A stretch of 64,000 bases of DNA from Eucalyptus grandis (GCF_016545825.1 NC_052613.1:8990001-9054000), one strand, 5' to 3'; positions 49,701-62,601 are shown, numbered from the stretch's first letter. The notes: generated by a model not told the origin, from the sequence alone. A program made the numbers and translations.

Positions 49701-50066
49701 GCGAGAGAAACAATCGCCGGCCTACCGTCTCTCCCATGGCCCTCAACCTTGCTGAGCTCGAATTTAGCTGTGAATGCGCTCCTCCTCAAGGCACTTCAGG
49801 TGAGGAACAACGGCAACTACAGTCACCAGCCAAGAGATCAAGCAGCAACGTTGTTAGGCACTTATGACTACTCTAACCATCTTCAGCCACAGCAACAAGC
49901 ACAAGGAGCTTCTCATCATCATCATAATCTGTTCGGGATGAACGACTTAACATCTTCGACGAGCTTCAATGTGTCTTCGAGCTCGAAGGATTTGGAATCG
50001 TCCGTGCCGGATCACCAACAGCCGGAGCAACCATTCAGTTGGACTCCATTAAGGGAAGGGATTTGA
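46783..50066 (+). CDS. NAC058: NAC-domain transcription factor, NAC058 type
   Basis: There are three exons, 46783-46936, 48555-48820 and 49413-50066, encoding 357 residues. The NAC domain fills about residues 5-155: subdomain A '[14 protein letters not shown]', B '[11 protein letters not shown]', C '[20 protein letters not shown]' then 'ATEAGYWK', D '[20 protein letters not shown]' then 'WVMHEYRL', and E '[11 protein letters not shown]'. The intron positions (after the PWDLP sequence and before EEWVV) are the classic NAC ones. '[12 protein letters not shown]' (TT in place of the common AT) and the N-terminus 'MEGNLPPGF' agree with Arabidopsis NAC058. The C-terminal region is Asn/Ser/Gln/His-rich, with '[12 protein letters not shown]' resembling a NAC058 C-terminal motif. 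It should bind NAC-box DNA as a dimer in the nucleus; NAC058-type factors act in organ boundary, suberin or seed-coat programmes. Intron 1 is long (1.6 kb) and holds transposon debris. Confidence 0.93.
48020..48103 (+). mobile_element. Truncated SINE 3' end in NAC intron 1
   Basis: A short GC-rich patch ends 'GGATCCTTGGTTACC' followed by an A-run, the same kind of 3' end as the other SINEs and micro-insertions here. I found no clear target duplication, so the left boundary is uncertain. Confidence 0.5.
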
Positions 50067-50706
50067 AAACCTGTGAAAATAGCTAACTTCGTTTCAAAGA
50101 CATTACAGTCGTGTCGAATGTTCTCAACTGTGTAATAGCTAGAAAAGCTTAGACCATCTTTTGTTTGTCCAACGTTGATCATCGCTATCTTAGGTTAATA
50201 TGCATGTAAAGTTCATATCACGTAGTCTTCAAATCTCCCTGCACTTCATCTTTAATGTCCAATGTAAACTCTCTCTTTCTTTCTCTCTTAAAATAAAATA
50301 TGCATATCTGTCCAGTAATTAACTGTAAGTTACTCAGGCAATCTTAAACTATCAGATGAAGCAAAAGTCGAGGAGATTTGGCTCGTCATATTCTATTTGG
50401 CAATTCACAAAATATTGCATCTTGCGTAATTCATGCAAAAGAAAACAATTTTTTTTTTTTTTACCATGCTAGTAAATTTTAATAATTGTCAATAAGTGTA
50501 AAAAAACTATTTGTTAAAAAAATAGCCAGTGACTTTTTCCACGTAACTTGTTGACAACTTATCAACATATTTATGATATTACTAATTTTTTTTATAGTTT
50601 GGAAATTACCAATTTTTCATACTACCTTACAAAGTTACTCAAAATTATTTGTATTACATTTTGCATAAACTTATCTTCTCGCTTATGCATAAAGAAAATT
50701 GAGAAA

Positions 50707-51073
50707 GTTGTTACGAAAACTCTAAACTTATTATATGGGGGCCAATATGGTCATAAATCTTTCAATTATGCAAATTTAGTCTCAAATCTTTGACGATTTG
50801 CTAATTTATTTTTAAACATTTCAATTGTGCCAAGTTAGTCCTAAACTTTTTGATACTTTGCCAATTTAATTATAAACCTTTTGACAATATGCCAACGTAG
50901 TCATCCCAGCCAAATATTCAAATAATAGTTTAGAATTAAATTGGTATGATTGAAATGTTTAAGACTAAATTGGAAAATCGTCAAAAGATTTAAGACTAAA
51001 TTGACATAATAAAAAGTTTATAATTGAATTGGCTGTTGTACAATAGGTTTAGGAATTTTTAAACAATTATCTT
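50707..51073. mobile_element. Foldback MITE downstream of the NAC gene
   Basis: The left end 'GTTACGAAAACTCTAAACTT' is an approximate inverted match to the right end 'AGGTTTAGGAATTTTTAAAC'. The interior alternates 'AATTTAGTC' and 'GACTAAATTG' words in inverted order. It is AT-rich and non-coding. Confidence 0.6.
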
Positions 51074-53656
51074 AAGAAAATTGTGTTGATTTAATTTTTG
51101 GAAACAATTAATACACATCATCATGCAACTCGTGATGAAGCGAAAGAAAAAATTTCTACTTTTCGTCCTATGCTTTCACGCAATTTCTACTCAAGACGTT
51201 GCACTTTTAATTTTTGTTAATCAATTCATTCTAATTGCACAGATTGTCTAATTAATCCCTTCGGCAATGTGCCCTACCAAAATCAATCGAAGTGGCCTCG
51301 CCAACGCTCAAGCGCAACTTGGACGACATTGTGTTGATGTAAACGCTACCGTGAAGAATATAAGAAGCCAAAAGATAGAAAAACAAAATTATCTTCTTCC
51401 TCTCACGATCCCTCTTTTTCAACATGCATGTGGATTTTGACTTTAAAAATTATCGCCTTCAACATCATCTAACAGCCTTCACAGCTTGACTAAGCCAGAT
51501 TTAATGGGGAAAAGACTTGATTAGGTAATTTTAAAGAAGTAGGAGGGTTTCATTAGGAGAAATAAAAAAATATATTGACTTGACTTGGAAAGGTGTAAAA
51601 TACCAGAACTCAACGCGTGAAAATTTTCCAAAGAAAAAGCGACATTTATGGCATGCGCACGTAGAAAAATTTGCTTCATTCATCTGTGCTAATCGGTGCC
51701 TAATCATGTTAATTTTAATTTAAAATGTTGGCAAAACCCTCGATTATCTCGAGATGGGACTTTGACATGCCCTATTTCCGTCGGTGGAGTTTGACTCAGA
51801 TGCGCATAGACGGAGCAATTCATTAATACCGTGACAAGTAAATCGCCTAGTCAGGCCAAAAAGAATTCAGACAGGTACGTCAAAAGATACATGTAGAGTA
51901 GGGGTAGATGGTATGGTGAAGCCTCTCTCAACTACCAACGACCGGCCCAGATTGCAGCTGCAGCAACGGTTAACCACCGCACCTAATCATTCAATGCCAA
52001 TCAACTCGCAGCTACGGACAAAGAAATAAAAAGATAAAATAAAAAAAAAAAGTTCAACCCGCAGCTCGTCAATACGGCAACGCATTGGCGTTCAATAACG
52101 TTCGATCACGTGATTCGGATTCGTGAGAATCCTTGATATTGGCGGGGCATGCAAGAGCGAACTCGATGCGGAAATTTTCGGCTTGGATTTGACCGAGGAC
52201 AAGATGTTTACCGGTCTCGATTTATCAGTCTGAATTGAGCGAACACGAGATTATAATAGACTTATACTGGATTTCATCGAAAAACACGAATTTCCATCCA
52301 TAGTCTTCTTTGCACAGCGACGACTGGCTTTGTCGTATCACATCATCTATTCACATTTAATTCATCTACTTTTTATTTTCATCTTTTTTCTTTAAATTAG
52401 ACTTTTCATTACTCACGCACGTGAAGTTTATTTCTCCAGTACACGGTCGTCCTTCTAGCAAATTCAACAAGTTAATTAAATTATTGGCTAGAGCAATGCT
52501 CGATATGCCAAAATTCTTACATAAAATATAATAATAGCGCTAGTGACGTGATGAGTAATTAGTGACTATTGAATAAGCGAGTCATGTTCGATATTCAATA
52601 ACGATTAATCAGCCATACTTTTCAACATACCGGTGTTGTAAATAAAACATTATTAAGTTATTACATCCAGCTAGATTTGGCCCGTCCATGTGGCCCGTCC
52701 ACGTCAGCTCCGCTGTTATACTCTGTTGAGACGAGAGAGATGCCTTCGGGGAAGTCCAACTCGGGCATCGACCGCCGCTTGTTCGAGGTTGATTTCGTTT
52801 CTCATGGCGTTCGAACACGGTCTTGCTTATGTGATCTAGAATTTGGATTGATGTGTGTCTGGATGAACTGTCGGAGGCCTTTAGCTAGCAGCTGGTTGGA
52901 TGGCGACTCTGTTTCTGCATCGACAATGCTTGCGTACGTTTTCTTCTGCTGAAATTGAAATGGAGTGAATGAATTAGAGCTCGTCGGTTAGGTGTTCAGG
53001 TACGTCGCGCGAGAGATGGTTTTAGATTGTCGAGAACTCGCTGGAAGCATGACAATTAGCCAAAAAAACCAGGAGCATTGCAGTGGCTGTCATCGCGGAA
53101 TCATGAATGCCGCAGCTGTTTGACTGTGATCAGCTGAACTTTCTTTGTTCTTGCTCCTATAAGCAAAAATGGGCTCTTCACATTTGAGGATATTTAGACC
53201 TTGAATAAGGTAGCGGTGCAAAGATCGATTTACAAGACATTGCAAGCAGACAGTAAATGGAATTATGTTGTAACATGGACTTGATTTTTTTTAATTTTTT
53301 TTTCGTTAGATGATTAGGTGACTGAATGTGAATTTTATAGTAATATGCTGCCTTGCCAATTACATTTGCATGGTATCGTTTCAGTTTCCGCTGTCATCTG
53401 CGGTGTGTATCGGCGAGTCTTTAGACCTCAAGAACTGATTGTGCTTGGCCGTAGTCTCGAGGTTTATGAATGTTGAACAGAAAGGGTACATGACAAAGGA
53501 ATAATAAGGCACTCAAAACTATTTATGGCACTGGGATTGACCGCTAAAGTATAACCTAATATGACATTCTGGTTTCTGGACATGAGAGTACTGATGTCCT
53601 TTGCTTGAGCTGCTTGCTCTCTAAAATGCCATCAAGCTAAAATATGCATAACTGTA
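51074..53656. other. Spacer with a GC-richer promoter-like patch; no recognised gene
   Basis: At 52670-52790 a GC-richer patch includes an ATG at 52739 opening a 16-codon frame ('MPSGKSNSGIDRRLFE') followed by GAG|GTTGAT, which could be a splice donor. I found no convincing downstream exons and recognise no family. It could be a non-coding RNA start, an unrecognised gene or chance. Confidence 0.3.
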
Positions 53657-55020
53657 GTGATTGCTGCGGCACGTGACTCTCCCCCATTTGGCTTGCTGTC
53701 GGGCAAGATCAAACTTTCAGCATACGTGCGAGAAAATTATGAAGTTTTGCCTACTTCATAGTTGAACTGAAAACGGCGCTGTTCAAAAAAGCAAAAGGAG
53801 GCTTTAGCCTATATTGGCAGCAGCTCATAGACTACTCAATGCCATGCAAAGCTGAAATTTTTTTGTTGGGCTAACTTTGATGATGCCCTCAAATCAGTCG
53901 GCAAATATTTCGTACCATGGTTCAGAACATAGACTAAGTTAATGAGGTATGTCAGTGGCTGAGGCAGTTGGTTAATCTCGTGTAAATAATTTAACCCCAA
54001 CACTATGTATACATCAGAATATCTGGGTCAAACTTGAAGCACTACAAATTATGCGAGGCATTGTTGTGTAACATGTGCTTAGGAGGATGGCTGCTTTTGC
54101 TTCTACTTCTCTATGTGCAAATGCTTATGCACTTCCTTTAGAGACCCTGCTCATGTTTGTTGTGCGGGCATTTTTGTTTTGGGACATTTGACAGCAAAGC
54201 TCTCTATATGATAGCATTTGGTGCATATGTTATCTTTGAGCACAGGTGGAACCACTTCATCAGATCATGCTACAAAGGCCCTTGTATAGCCATGTCTGCT
54301 GGAAATGTGGCCGAGATTCAAGCCGCCAACGGCACCGAGAATCAAGCTGCTGATGTCGCCGAGATTCAAGCTGAATGCTGAGAATGAAGATGGCATCATC
54401 TGCCGAGATTCAAGCTAAATGACAGTGTCAGCAACCATTTTGATCCACAATATGTCTCGCTGTTATGATTGCTGCAGCACATGATTCTCCCCCATTTGGT
54501 GTCTGGGGGGACCAATATAACAGTCTACTGTTGCACCATCTGAAGATTTACCTAATAAGCTGAAAATGGCGCTTTTTATCAACCAAAAGGAGGCTTTAGC
54601 CTATATTGCTGGCAGCTCACAGAATATTCAGTACCATAAAGCTGAAAAATGTTTTTTGCACTAACTTTGATCATGCCCTCAAACCAGTTGGCACATAATT
54701 CTTACCATGGTTGAGAACATAGACTAAGTTAATGAGGTATGCCGGTGGCTGTGGCAATTGGTTAATCCCAGATTAATTATTTAACCCCCAACATCATATA
54801 TACACTAGAATTGGGACGAAAGCAGTATGAATTGTGTGAGGTATTGTCTTGCAACATATACTTAGGAAGGTGACTGCTTTTGCTTCTATATCTCTGTCTA
54901 CATGCATATGGTTAGGCACTTCCTTTAGAGACCCTGCTCATGTTTGCTGTATGGGCATTTTTGTTCTGAGGCATATGACAGCAAAGCTTTCCATATGACA
55001 GCAGCTGGTGCATATCTTAT
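53657..55020. repeat. Diverged direct duplication, about 0.8-kb unit
   Basis: Copies at about 53657-54245 and 54466-55020 share many phrases in the same order: 'TGATTGCTGC.GCAC', 'TCTCCCCCATTTGG', 'GGAGGCTTTAGCCTATATTG', 'GAACATAGACTAAGTTAATG', 'CACTTCCTTTAGAGACCCTG' and 'ATGACAGCA..TGGTGCATAT'. The offset is about 790-810 bases. Between them lies a patch of short 'GAGATTCAAGC' repeats (54308-54412). No intact coding frame spans either copy. Confidence 0.85.
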
Positions 55021-58000
55021 TTGTTTTTACATCTTGCACATCCACACATCCAACATAGGAACATCATACCAGGATTCCTTCTTTCCTTTCTTTGGTAATG
55101 TTGTAAGCAGTACAGCGCTGGCTGAACTCGTAAAATATTGGGCTCCTCCAGTCAGACTTTCCTCAATAAAAGAGCATCTGCAGTTCAGGATCATCAAGAT
55201 TAGTGTTTGTAATAGGATTAAACTTATATAATAGTTCAAGTGTTTCATGTTCTTAATAGAATGCAGAAGAAGGAGGTTATTCTGCCAGTACATTCAATGT
55301 TTATAACTTGGAAGGAGTTGAAATAGTCATTGCCGCAGCAGAGGAAGACGAGTCCTGCCACATTACAGGTTGGACAAATGTACTTGAAACTTGATTTTTT
55401 TCAGCTTTTAAGTTTGGCTAATTATCAGGTACCTGAAAGGCTTGCCGTGTGGAAGGATCATAATGCTGAAGTGTCTTAGGCTGTTGCACCTTCTATAGTA
55501 CTTTTATTTGCTAAAGCTGACCAAAATATCTCAAACATCCTCTTTGCTTATTAAATTTCACTCTACAAGCTTAAAGTTCAAAGAAGGGATTTTGACTAAT
55601 TTTTTGGCACTGCTCCTTCATGAAAAGATTACTTTCCGTTATCTGTCTTTTAACATTCACACTAAAGTTCAAAGTAGGGCATGGACTCCGATCTCTACGC
55701 ATTTCACCAGTCCACCGGAAATTCCCTTTGCCCCTACCATATTCCAGCTTGGTAGTTTCCACCGCCTGTCCAGGGTTGAGCTCATTTTCCTTGCAGATCC
55801 ATCCTGCTGCCTTTAAGCAAGGAGGGATTCCCCTAGTTGCCTGTTGTATCTTGCTGCTGAACAGGCTAATGTGAGCGCTTTTCATATCTGATTGAATGGG
55901 AGAAGAACACGAGTACTGCACTTATCTGCAGCTAGAAATTTGCTACATGCTTTGTCCAGACAAAATTATTTGGATTATGCTCTCTGGTAAGATCTAAGTT
56001 CTCTGGACAAATGATATACAATCGATGGGACCTTCTGCGTTGTTGGTTTATAGAGATGCTTATCCAGTCAAATGCAACCCAACAACTCGTGGAAGCCTCA
56101 TCTGGCTTTCTTTTCTGCAAAGCTATTTGTTCTGATATGCGGATCTTGTGGATATCATACCGTTCAACCTGAGCTTATACCAAAAGTATCTGTTTTGAAA
56201 TAACACATGGAATATGGAGAATGGAACGTTATATCGGTTCACTTTCTATCATTTGTTTTTTAAGTTTTGGGGTATAAGACACGAGTTTGCATTTATATGT
56301 CCATTTGAGTCAATGATTGCTCTACTTCAGTCAATGCAAACAGAGGAAATAAGTTAAATAGGGTTATGCACATGCTTTTATGGCACGTTCCAGTCAACAG
56401 TTCATTTTTATCATGGAATTCCGAAGGAAGATCTCACGGAAGCCATTAATTTGGCATATGTCTCTCCACCCTGATTCATTTCCTATATTGGCTAGCATAG
56501 GGGATGATGCAGTTTGGTGTCGCAAGCTGCAGCCTACTCGCTTAAAGGAAAGATAAGTCAATTAATGATCTGTTCACGTTGTTTGTCATTTGAATTTTTC
56601 CAGGGATTTTATTCAGTAATGGCAGTTGGTTCACATCTCTCCTTCGAAAATAGTATCTCCTACGCAAATATCATTTCTTCTTTGGCCCACTCAAAAGGCC
56701 TGCTCATTGAGGCTGAATAAGGGAGATCATCAGGGACAGAGGATGACCTGCAGCTTTGGCGGGTTGTGTATTGGAAATGTTCTTGGAAAATATCCTCCCG
56801 GCAGTCCAAATTTGAGGCTTGATCTGCTGAAGGTCTGGAATATTCTGCTCTGGCCCTCATTAAAATCCTTAATCATGCAACCGTGAGGCATTGATTGTTG
56901 GGACACTTCTTATGTTTAGGTATTTTGTAGAAAAACTTAAGCACAAATGCATTTTTATGCACAATATGAAGAAATGTCAGTACGCAAGTTCTGAAGAAAA
57001 ACTTGTGAAATGTTTAGGTACATAGAAATTCCTAGTAAACCATATCGGCAGAGGGAGAGAGATTGCAGAACAATTTGTAGAAACCAAAGAAATACAAAGA
57101 AGAGAACCCATAAATGGGTGAAGGAGGGCATGAGAAATTTATTTTGGCCGTCTCTCTAGAAGGCTAAGCTATTAGAGATGGCAGGAATCATATACTAAAT
57201 CTCGGTAGATATAAAGTTTCCTCATTTGTTCCCGTATTTGTCAACTTGCATGGGCTGATAACAAATGATGAATAGGCTGATCCCGGTTTGAGTTTGTTTT
57301 GCTTAACTACTGGAGAAGCTTTTTACATGTTTGCCTTGAGAATTCATTCAAGCATACACTAGTTTTCAATCCCTGAGTGACTATTCAGCCCCTCAAAGAA
57401 CAGTATCGAACTCTCCAATAGAATTGCATCATTGCAAAGCTGAGCTCGCTCCAAAACAACCATCTCTTTTTCTGTGAAAAGTACTGATTAGCATCCACCA
57501 ATTGCGTAGTAAGAGATTCATCTTTTACTGGCAAAACATATATTGTCGAAGAGGGTTACACCAAGTACTGATTAGCATCAACCAATATGGATTCTGTCCT
57601 TGCTTCATCTTATCCGTCAGTGTCTCCTTGGTGCTTCACGGAGCTTCTGGCTTGTCTGAGGAACTCATCAAGGTAATTAGTTCATACTCAATGCAAATCC
57701 TTCACAGGCAAACGATTCTGAATGAATGATTGTGATGAGGCACGAGAAATTGTTCAGAAGCTAACCAAACGAACTTGAATGGTTCGGTTCCGACAGGGAA
57801 AAGTTCCACACGAACACAGAGCTGCGAAAGGCATACATGGAATGCAGAAAGAGAGAGCAAGTCAGATGCATAACTTCGTTTCAAACCTCAACAGCAAAAT
57901 TATTGCTCAAGAAAAATAACAAAGATTCAAAGCAAGCTAAAAATCTAGTGAGCCACCAATGCTGGACATCTTTTCATGTTACTGCATATTTCCTTCTATT

Positions 58001-58259
58001 ACAGAAGTACAGGCACATGCTGAATCATTGAAAGTGAAAAGAGTACATCTCGTGAGATTTGTCTTGAACAGGAATGAGTTCAAACATAAAAGATTTGAAC
58101 CTATTGAAGAAAACAAGGGCAATTCAAGAGGAAGCATTGTGTATGTCTGTGTTACTCTATGTAAGCATTGAACTGAACTCACCGACGGTACAGAGGCAAT
58201 GCCCCAAATGCCTCTCGAGTTTCCTTCAGCACAAATATGAAGTTCTTTTCAAAGGATCA
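55021..58259. other. Spacer downstream of CFM3 with no recognised gene
   Basis: The texture (T-rich with islands of balanced sequence) resembles transcribed introns, and short islands such as 55104-55190 and 55262-55370 could be exons. I could not connect them into a recognisable protein. A 22-base phrase beginning GTACTGATTAGCATC is repeated at about 57480 and 57564. The sequence next to 58260 should contain the CFM3 3' untranslated region. Confidence 0.4.
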
Positions 58260-61200
58260 TCACATATCTAAAGTAAGGTCAGATTCTTCATCATCTTGGT
58301 CAGATTCTTCATCATCTTCCCAATCACTGCCTTCAACATCATCAGGATCAGACGTTGGACCATCATCTTCACTCTGGAATGAAAAATCAAATCCAAATTA
58401 GCACCACCAGTAGCAATGACTCTGCACTGCATTACAGATCCAAATTTTCTCCCAAATAAGAGAATCAAAGATTTTCGCATCACATCCAGAACACAAACCA
58501 GAAATTTCAACACCTAAAAATTGCGTAAGGCCAAAAGAAAGCATGTGTCCAATTGGCAAGCAGTGCAAAGCAATATACCATTTTCAATTCTGATACTTCA
58601 TCAAACTGGCCATTTCCTTTGGAACTCCAGGGATCTTCACTCTCTATCTCACAAGAGTCACCCTGCAGAAAACGTGAAGTGAAGGCCATAAGGAACCTAC
58701 TCATGAAAAGATTTATGATAGCTCTCCAGAATAAGCGGCACTTACTATTTCCTTCTTCATCTGCTCAATTGTGTGCTCCAGCTCAGATATGTGTTGACTT
58801 AGAGCCTGTGCATGACAAGTAAAGATACAGTAAACAAGTGGAAAATTCAGAAACATTAACATCAATTTTGCATGTATAGGCAGATGGGACATGTGAGGTG
58901 ACCTCATGCCGTTGCATGGCAACAGAACGTTTCAATGCTTTTGCCTTCGTGAGAAGGTTCCTTGGCCTCAGGCTGATGGGCCGCCGGTAATTCTTTCCAC
59001 GATAATATATAAGAGCATAGCCTTTCGGCACACTTTCTATTGATACTAATATTCCACCGCTCTCGAACTCCAATAGCCTTGCTGTGTCTTCCACAAAAGT
59101 AGAGTTTTTTGTTTTGTTATAAGCTTCACCAATTCTCTATGCTTCCAATGCAGGTGCATATTCTCAATGACACCATCGAAAACACCACGAATACCTGGAA
59201 TAATGAAAACATTAATGCCCTCAATTCGATGTTAAAATTATTCCTTTAATAAATGAAGAAATATATAAGTACCAAGAGGCAGGTAAGGCTTCATTCTTAA
59301 ACCAACTTTGCGAAACATAGTCCGTTCCTCATCGGTGATAGTTTCCTGGTCATCATCAGGACTAGCGGGAACCATAGATGCTTCTATTTTAGATAAGAGT
59401 TTGTCAGCCCTTAATTTCTTTGCTTGTGCCTGTTCATCACATGACAGAGAACCACCATTTAGTAAAAATGATGACAGGATGATCTGAGAGGCCAATCATA
59501 AGAACAACCAAAGAAAATAGAAAAAAGGATGCTTGCATTGCAGATAAATATTACACAAATGACATGGATCACTTGAGGATAAAACATGTCTCTTCTCATC
59601 ATCCAAACTGATTGAGTGATCTAAGAATCAGCCCAAAAAAAAAGCTGCATGCACCCAGAGAAGGAAGAAGGCTTTGTAAAAGCTTCACATGATGTTTCAA
59701 CTGGTAATAAGAAATAAAATTTAAGAACAAGAACACTGCTCTAGAGTCCATTTGCATTTAAAAGCAATACATTTTCCTTGATAACATAATCCCATATTCT
59801 TCTAACAGGAGAAAGAATTTCTCTAATAAATATTTTATTTTCCTGTCTAGACATTTTCTATATCTAGACAAAGGTAAAGTTCTGCTGTGTTGGTAGTTGG
59901 AGGTTATTTACTAAACCATCACTAATTACTTCTGCTGTCTTAACACTGCTCTGTGTAGCCTATTTTGCATCTGCATCTGGTTCATCTCATCAAGCAAATA
60001 TATCTTAGTATACCACCTAGTAGATGTGATTCCATCAAATATAGCAAAGGAAGTAGACAAGAAATGTACGTTATACTGAAGAAAAGCACTTACAAGATCT
60101 AGCTTATGCTCAATTCTTTTGACAAGTCTAACACTCTTGGACTTGGAAGCTTCTTCGATCATCTTTTCACGTTCCTCATTAGATATATCTCTTCCCCATC
60201 GGGCTTGAGCCTCATAGAACTCAGCTAAAGTACCTGCTTGCACATAGCCAGCTTCCTTAGATGGAGCAGCATCAACTGTTCCAGTCTGAAGTTTTTCTTC
60301 AACATCTTGTATCTGTTTTGCCAATTCCTGTCTTTCTGACAAAGCAGTAGCTACAGTAGGAGGAACTGTTCCAGTCCGAAGTTTTTCTTCAACATCTTGT
60401 ATCTGTTTTGCCAATTCCTGTCTTTCTGACAAAGCAGTAGCTACAGTAGGAGGAAGAAAATCCTTTCCGCGATAGAAGACGATGTAATACTTATTTCGAA
60501 GTAGTAAGACCCCCCCAGTTAAATCCTGAAGAACAAAAGGAAATGTGATCAGTTTCAATATGTGCTCGAATAACGACTTCTGTTTTACTCTTTCACTGTG
60601 CCTTATTCAGGATAGGTGAACAACCAAAAGATGCAGGAGATCATATTAGAATTACCCCTTTAACAAGATACACAAATTTTGCAATATGTTACCAGTTTAA
60701 GTAACATTCATAGTCTCCGCAGTTATAAACATTCGTAGAAGTAGCAAAGAGACATAAGGAACTGACTTTAGAGTACTGAAGGGTAATAAAAGAATTATAT
60801 CACCAGGAAACTGGTGTTTTGGATCAGGATGTGCAAAAGACAAACCTTCAGCTCATCAGCCATGAGTTTGTTATTCGTATTCTGGATTCCTCTTTTAACA
60901 GCAATCTTCACAACTGAGCTCTTCTCCCAAAGCTTAATTATAGCAGCTGCCAGGCCCTGATGGTTCCTGTTTCTCCCTTCATGATTTAAGGAAACAATAT
61001 GTCAACAACTTATTTGCATAGGGAAGAAGCTGACAAGCTGTATCACAACATGGTGAATATTACCGAGGGCAAAATGACAAGGAAGTGACTTTGCCAGCTT
61101 CCGTAAGTTGGTCATCTCAGCATTGGTCAGTCGCGAACGCATTCCAGTAGGAAGAAGCCTAAAAGGTGTTTTATAACCCGGAATCTTTTGAGGAAGTAGA

Positions 61201-62601
61201 TCTGCATCGACCGGAAGCACTCCTGTGCCCCACCACTCTTCGAAACGAGGGCCTAAGCCATCTAACAAGTCGTTATATTCAATTTCCTCTTCTGTCAAGC
61301 TCTCCTTTAGCACTGGGCTCCTCACCGACACTTCACTCTTCTCACGTTCCGGCTTCACATCATCGCCACTTTCTGCGACTGCTCTGTTGGCTGAAGAAAC
61401 ATCAGGGATAAAGAGAGCATCACCTTCCCTCACAATCGGTTGGGATCTTGAAGCAGGGCCTTCATAGTTCTTCCCACGGTACACCACCATAACACTGCCA
61501 GACCTCCATATGACCAATCCCCCAGTTCGACGCTGAGAAAACTACAAGCAGTCACTTACATACTCTCGAATCATATTCATTCCTTTCCTTTTCACTTTTA
61601 AACATCGTTACTTCATATTCATCATAATTTTAAGCAAACAGGAAACACAACCATCAACCAAGCACAAAGTTCAAAAAGCAAGAAAACACATAATTGTGGC
61701 AAATTCATCTACAATAAGTTATCATTGAACCGACCTCGACGACCTCGTGCGCGGTCTTCATGTCATGCGCAAGCACCTCGTGAAACTTAAGCCTCACAAG
61801 CTCCTCCTTCCTCCACTTATCATGTATCTTCTCCAAAACCGCCTGCGTGATCCCCGCCTTCGCGACGCTAATCCTCTCCCTAAGGTACATCCCATTCCTC
61901 CTCAACCTCCTCAGCTCCTCGTCCTCGATCGTGAGTTCCGCCAACGACGGCGCCTTCACCGACCTCTTCATCCCCCCGACGACCTTCTCCTCAGCCTTGA
62001 CCTCTCCCTTGCCTTCCTTCTCCCACGGCAACAACCCCGCATCGTCCTCCTCGCGCTCGTCCTCCTCGAGGAAACTATCCGGCCTAATCCACTCCCTACG
62101 CAACAGGTCACCTAGCCTCTCCTCTCCAGTCGGCCGCGCGGCTCCGAATTCGCCCTCCCCGTCCTCCTCGTCCCCTTCCTCTTCATCGTCCGACCCCAAT
62201 CCCAAATTCCGCAACCTGAGCACGATCCTCTCGATCGCATTCTGGCCTCTGTCGTTTCCGGAGTACCTACGCTCAGCCTCGCCGCGGGAATCGGAGCCGG
62301 CGACCTCGCCGGGCGACTCCTCGTCGATCTCGCGGTCCGCGGCGGCGGCGGCCACTTGTTGAGCCAGGGGGCGGAGTGCGGCTTGCCGCCGCTCCTTCCG
62401 CGGGAGGAGCTGGCGTCTCGAGGATTGGTCGTGCGGGAGGGACTGGCAGAAGCAGCGCCGTCCGAGCGCGCGAGGCCGCCGCCGCGGCGGCGCCGGAGAG
62501 GCGAAGAGGAGGTGGAGGGAGCTCTTGCCGTAGCCGGAGGAGGCGCGGGGGAGGGCGTTGCGCAGTGGCAGTTCGGTAATTTTGGCGGTTGCGAAGGCCA
62601 T
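58260..62601 (-). CDS. CFM3: Chloroplast CRM-domain group II intron splicing factor, CFM3 type, with a frameshift in the third CRM domain
   Basis: There are nine exons: 62601-61735, 61532-61064, 60976-60846, 60525-60094, 59429-59273, 59194-58903, 58805-58746, 58662-58579 and 58373-58260. Their total is 2606 bases, one short of a whole number of codons (about 868 residues if restored). The N-terminus is Ala/Ser/Arg-rich like a chloroplast transit peptide, then acidic, with the CFM3-like '[20 protein letters not shown]'. CRM1 is at about 223-315 ('[18 protein letters not shown]', '[20 protein letters not shown]'). CRM2 is at about 414-515 ('[20 protein letters not shown]', '[20 protein letters not shown]'). 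CRM3 is at about 664-765 ('[13 protein letters not shown]', '[20 protein letters not shown]', then in the next frame '[20 protein letters not shown]'). The tail is Asp/Glu-rich. CRM proteins bind group II intron RNA in chloroplasts. Exon 6 shifts frame near 59101-59110. The downstream frame, splice sites and acidic tail remain intact, so a sequencing error or a very recent mutation is likely. Confidence 0.92.
59094..59112 (-). other. Frameshift site in CFM3 CRM3 domain
   Basis: On the gene strand six As and CTCTACTTTTGTGG mark the switch. Upstream codons end '...[12 protein letters not shown]', and downstream conserved codons '.[15 protein letters not shown]' are one frame away. One base is missing. 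Without it translation stops near 59046. The homopolymer context makes a lost A the simplest cause. Confidence 0.85.
60274..60453 (-). repeat. Perfectly spaced 90-bp tandem duplication inside CFM3 exon 4
   Basis: 60274-60363 and 60364-60453 are adjacent copies of the same 90 bases and differ at one position (60287 against 60377). In protein this is a 30-residue unit ending '[13 protein letters not shown]' / '[13 protein letters not shown]', present twice in a row just after the CRM2 'YRGKDF'. It keeps the frame. Confidence 0.97.

Noticed and set aside
52677..52952. A 91-codon plus-strand frame with a promoter-like setting
   Set aside because: Nothing recognisable in the protein and no convincing continuation; kept only as a possible first exon in the spacer note.
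61747..62362. Plus-strand open frames of 122 and 171 codons opposite CFM3 exon 1
   Set aside because: They are serine- and proline-rich shadows of the acidic coding strand; no domain, and the minus strand carries the conserved CRM sequence.
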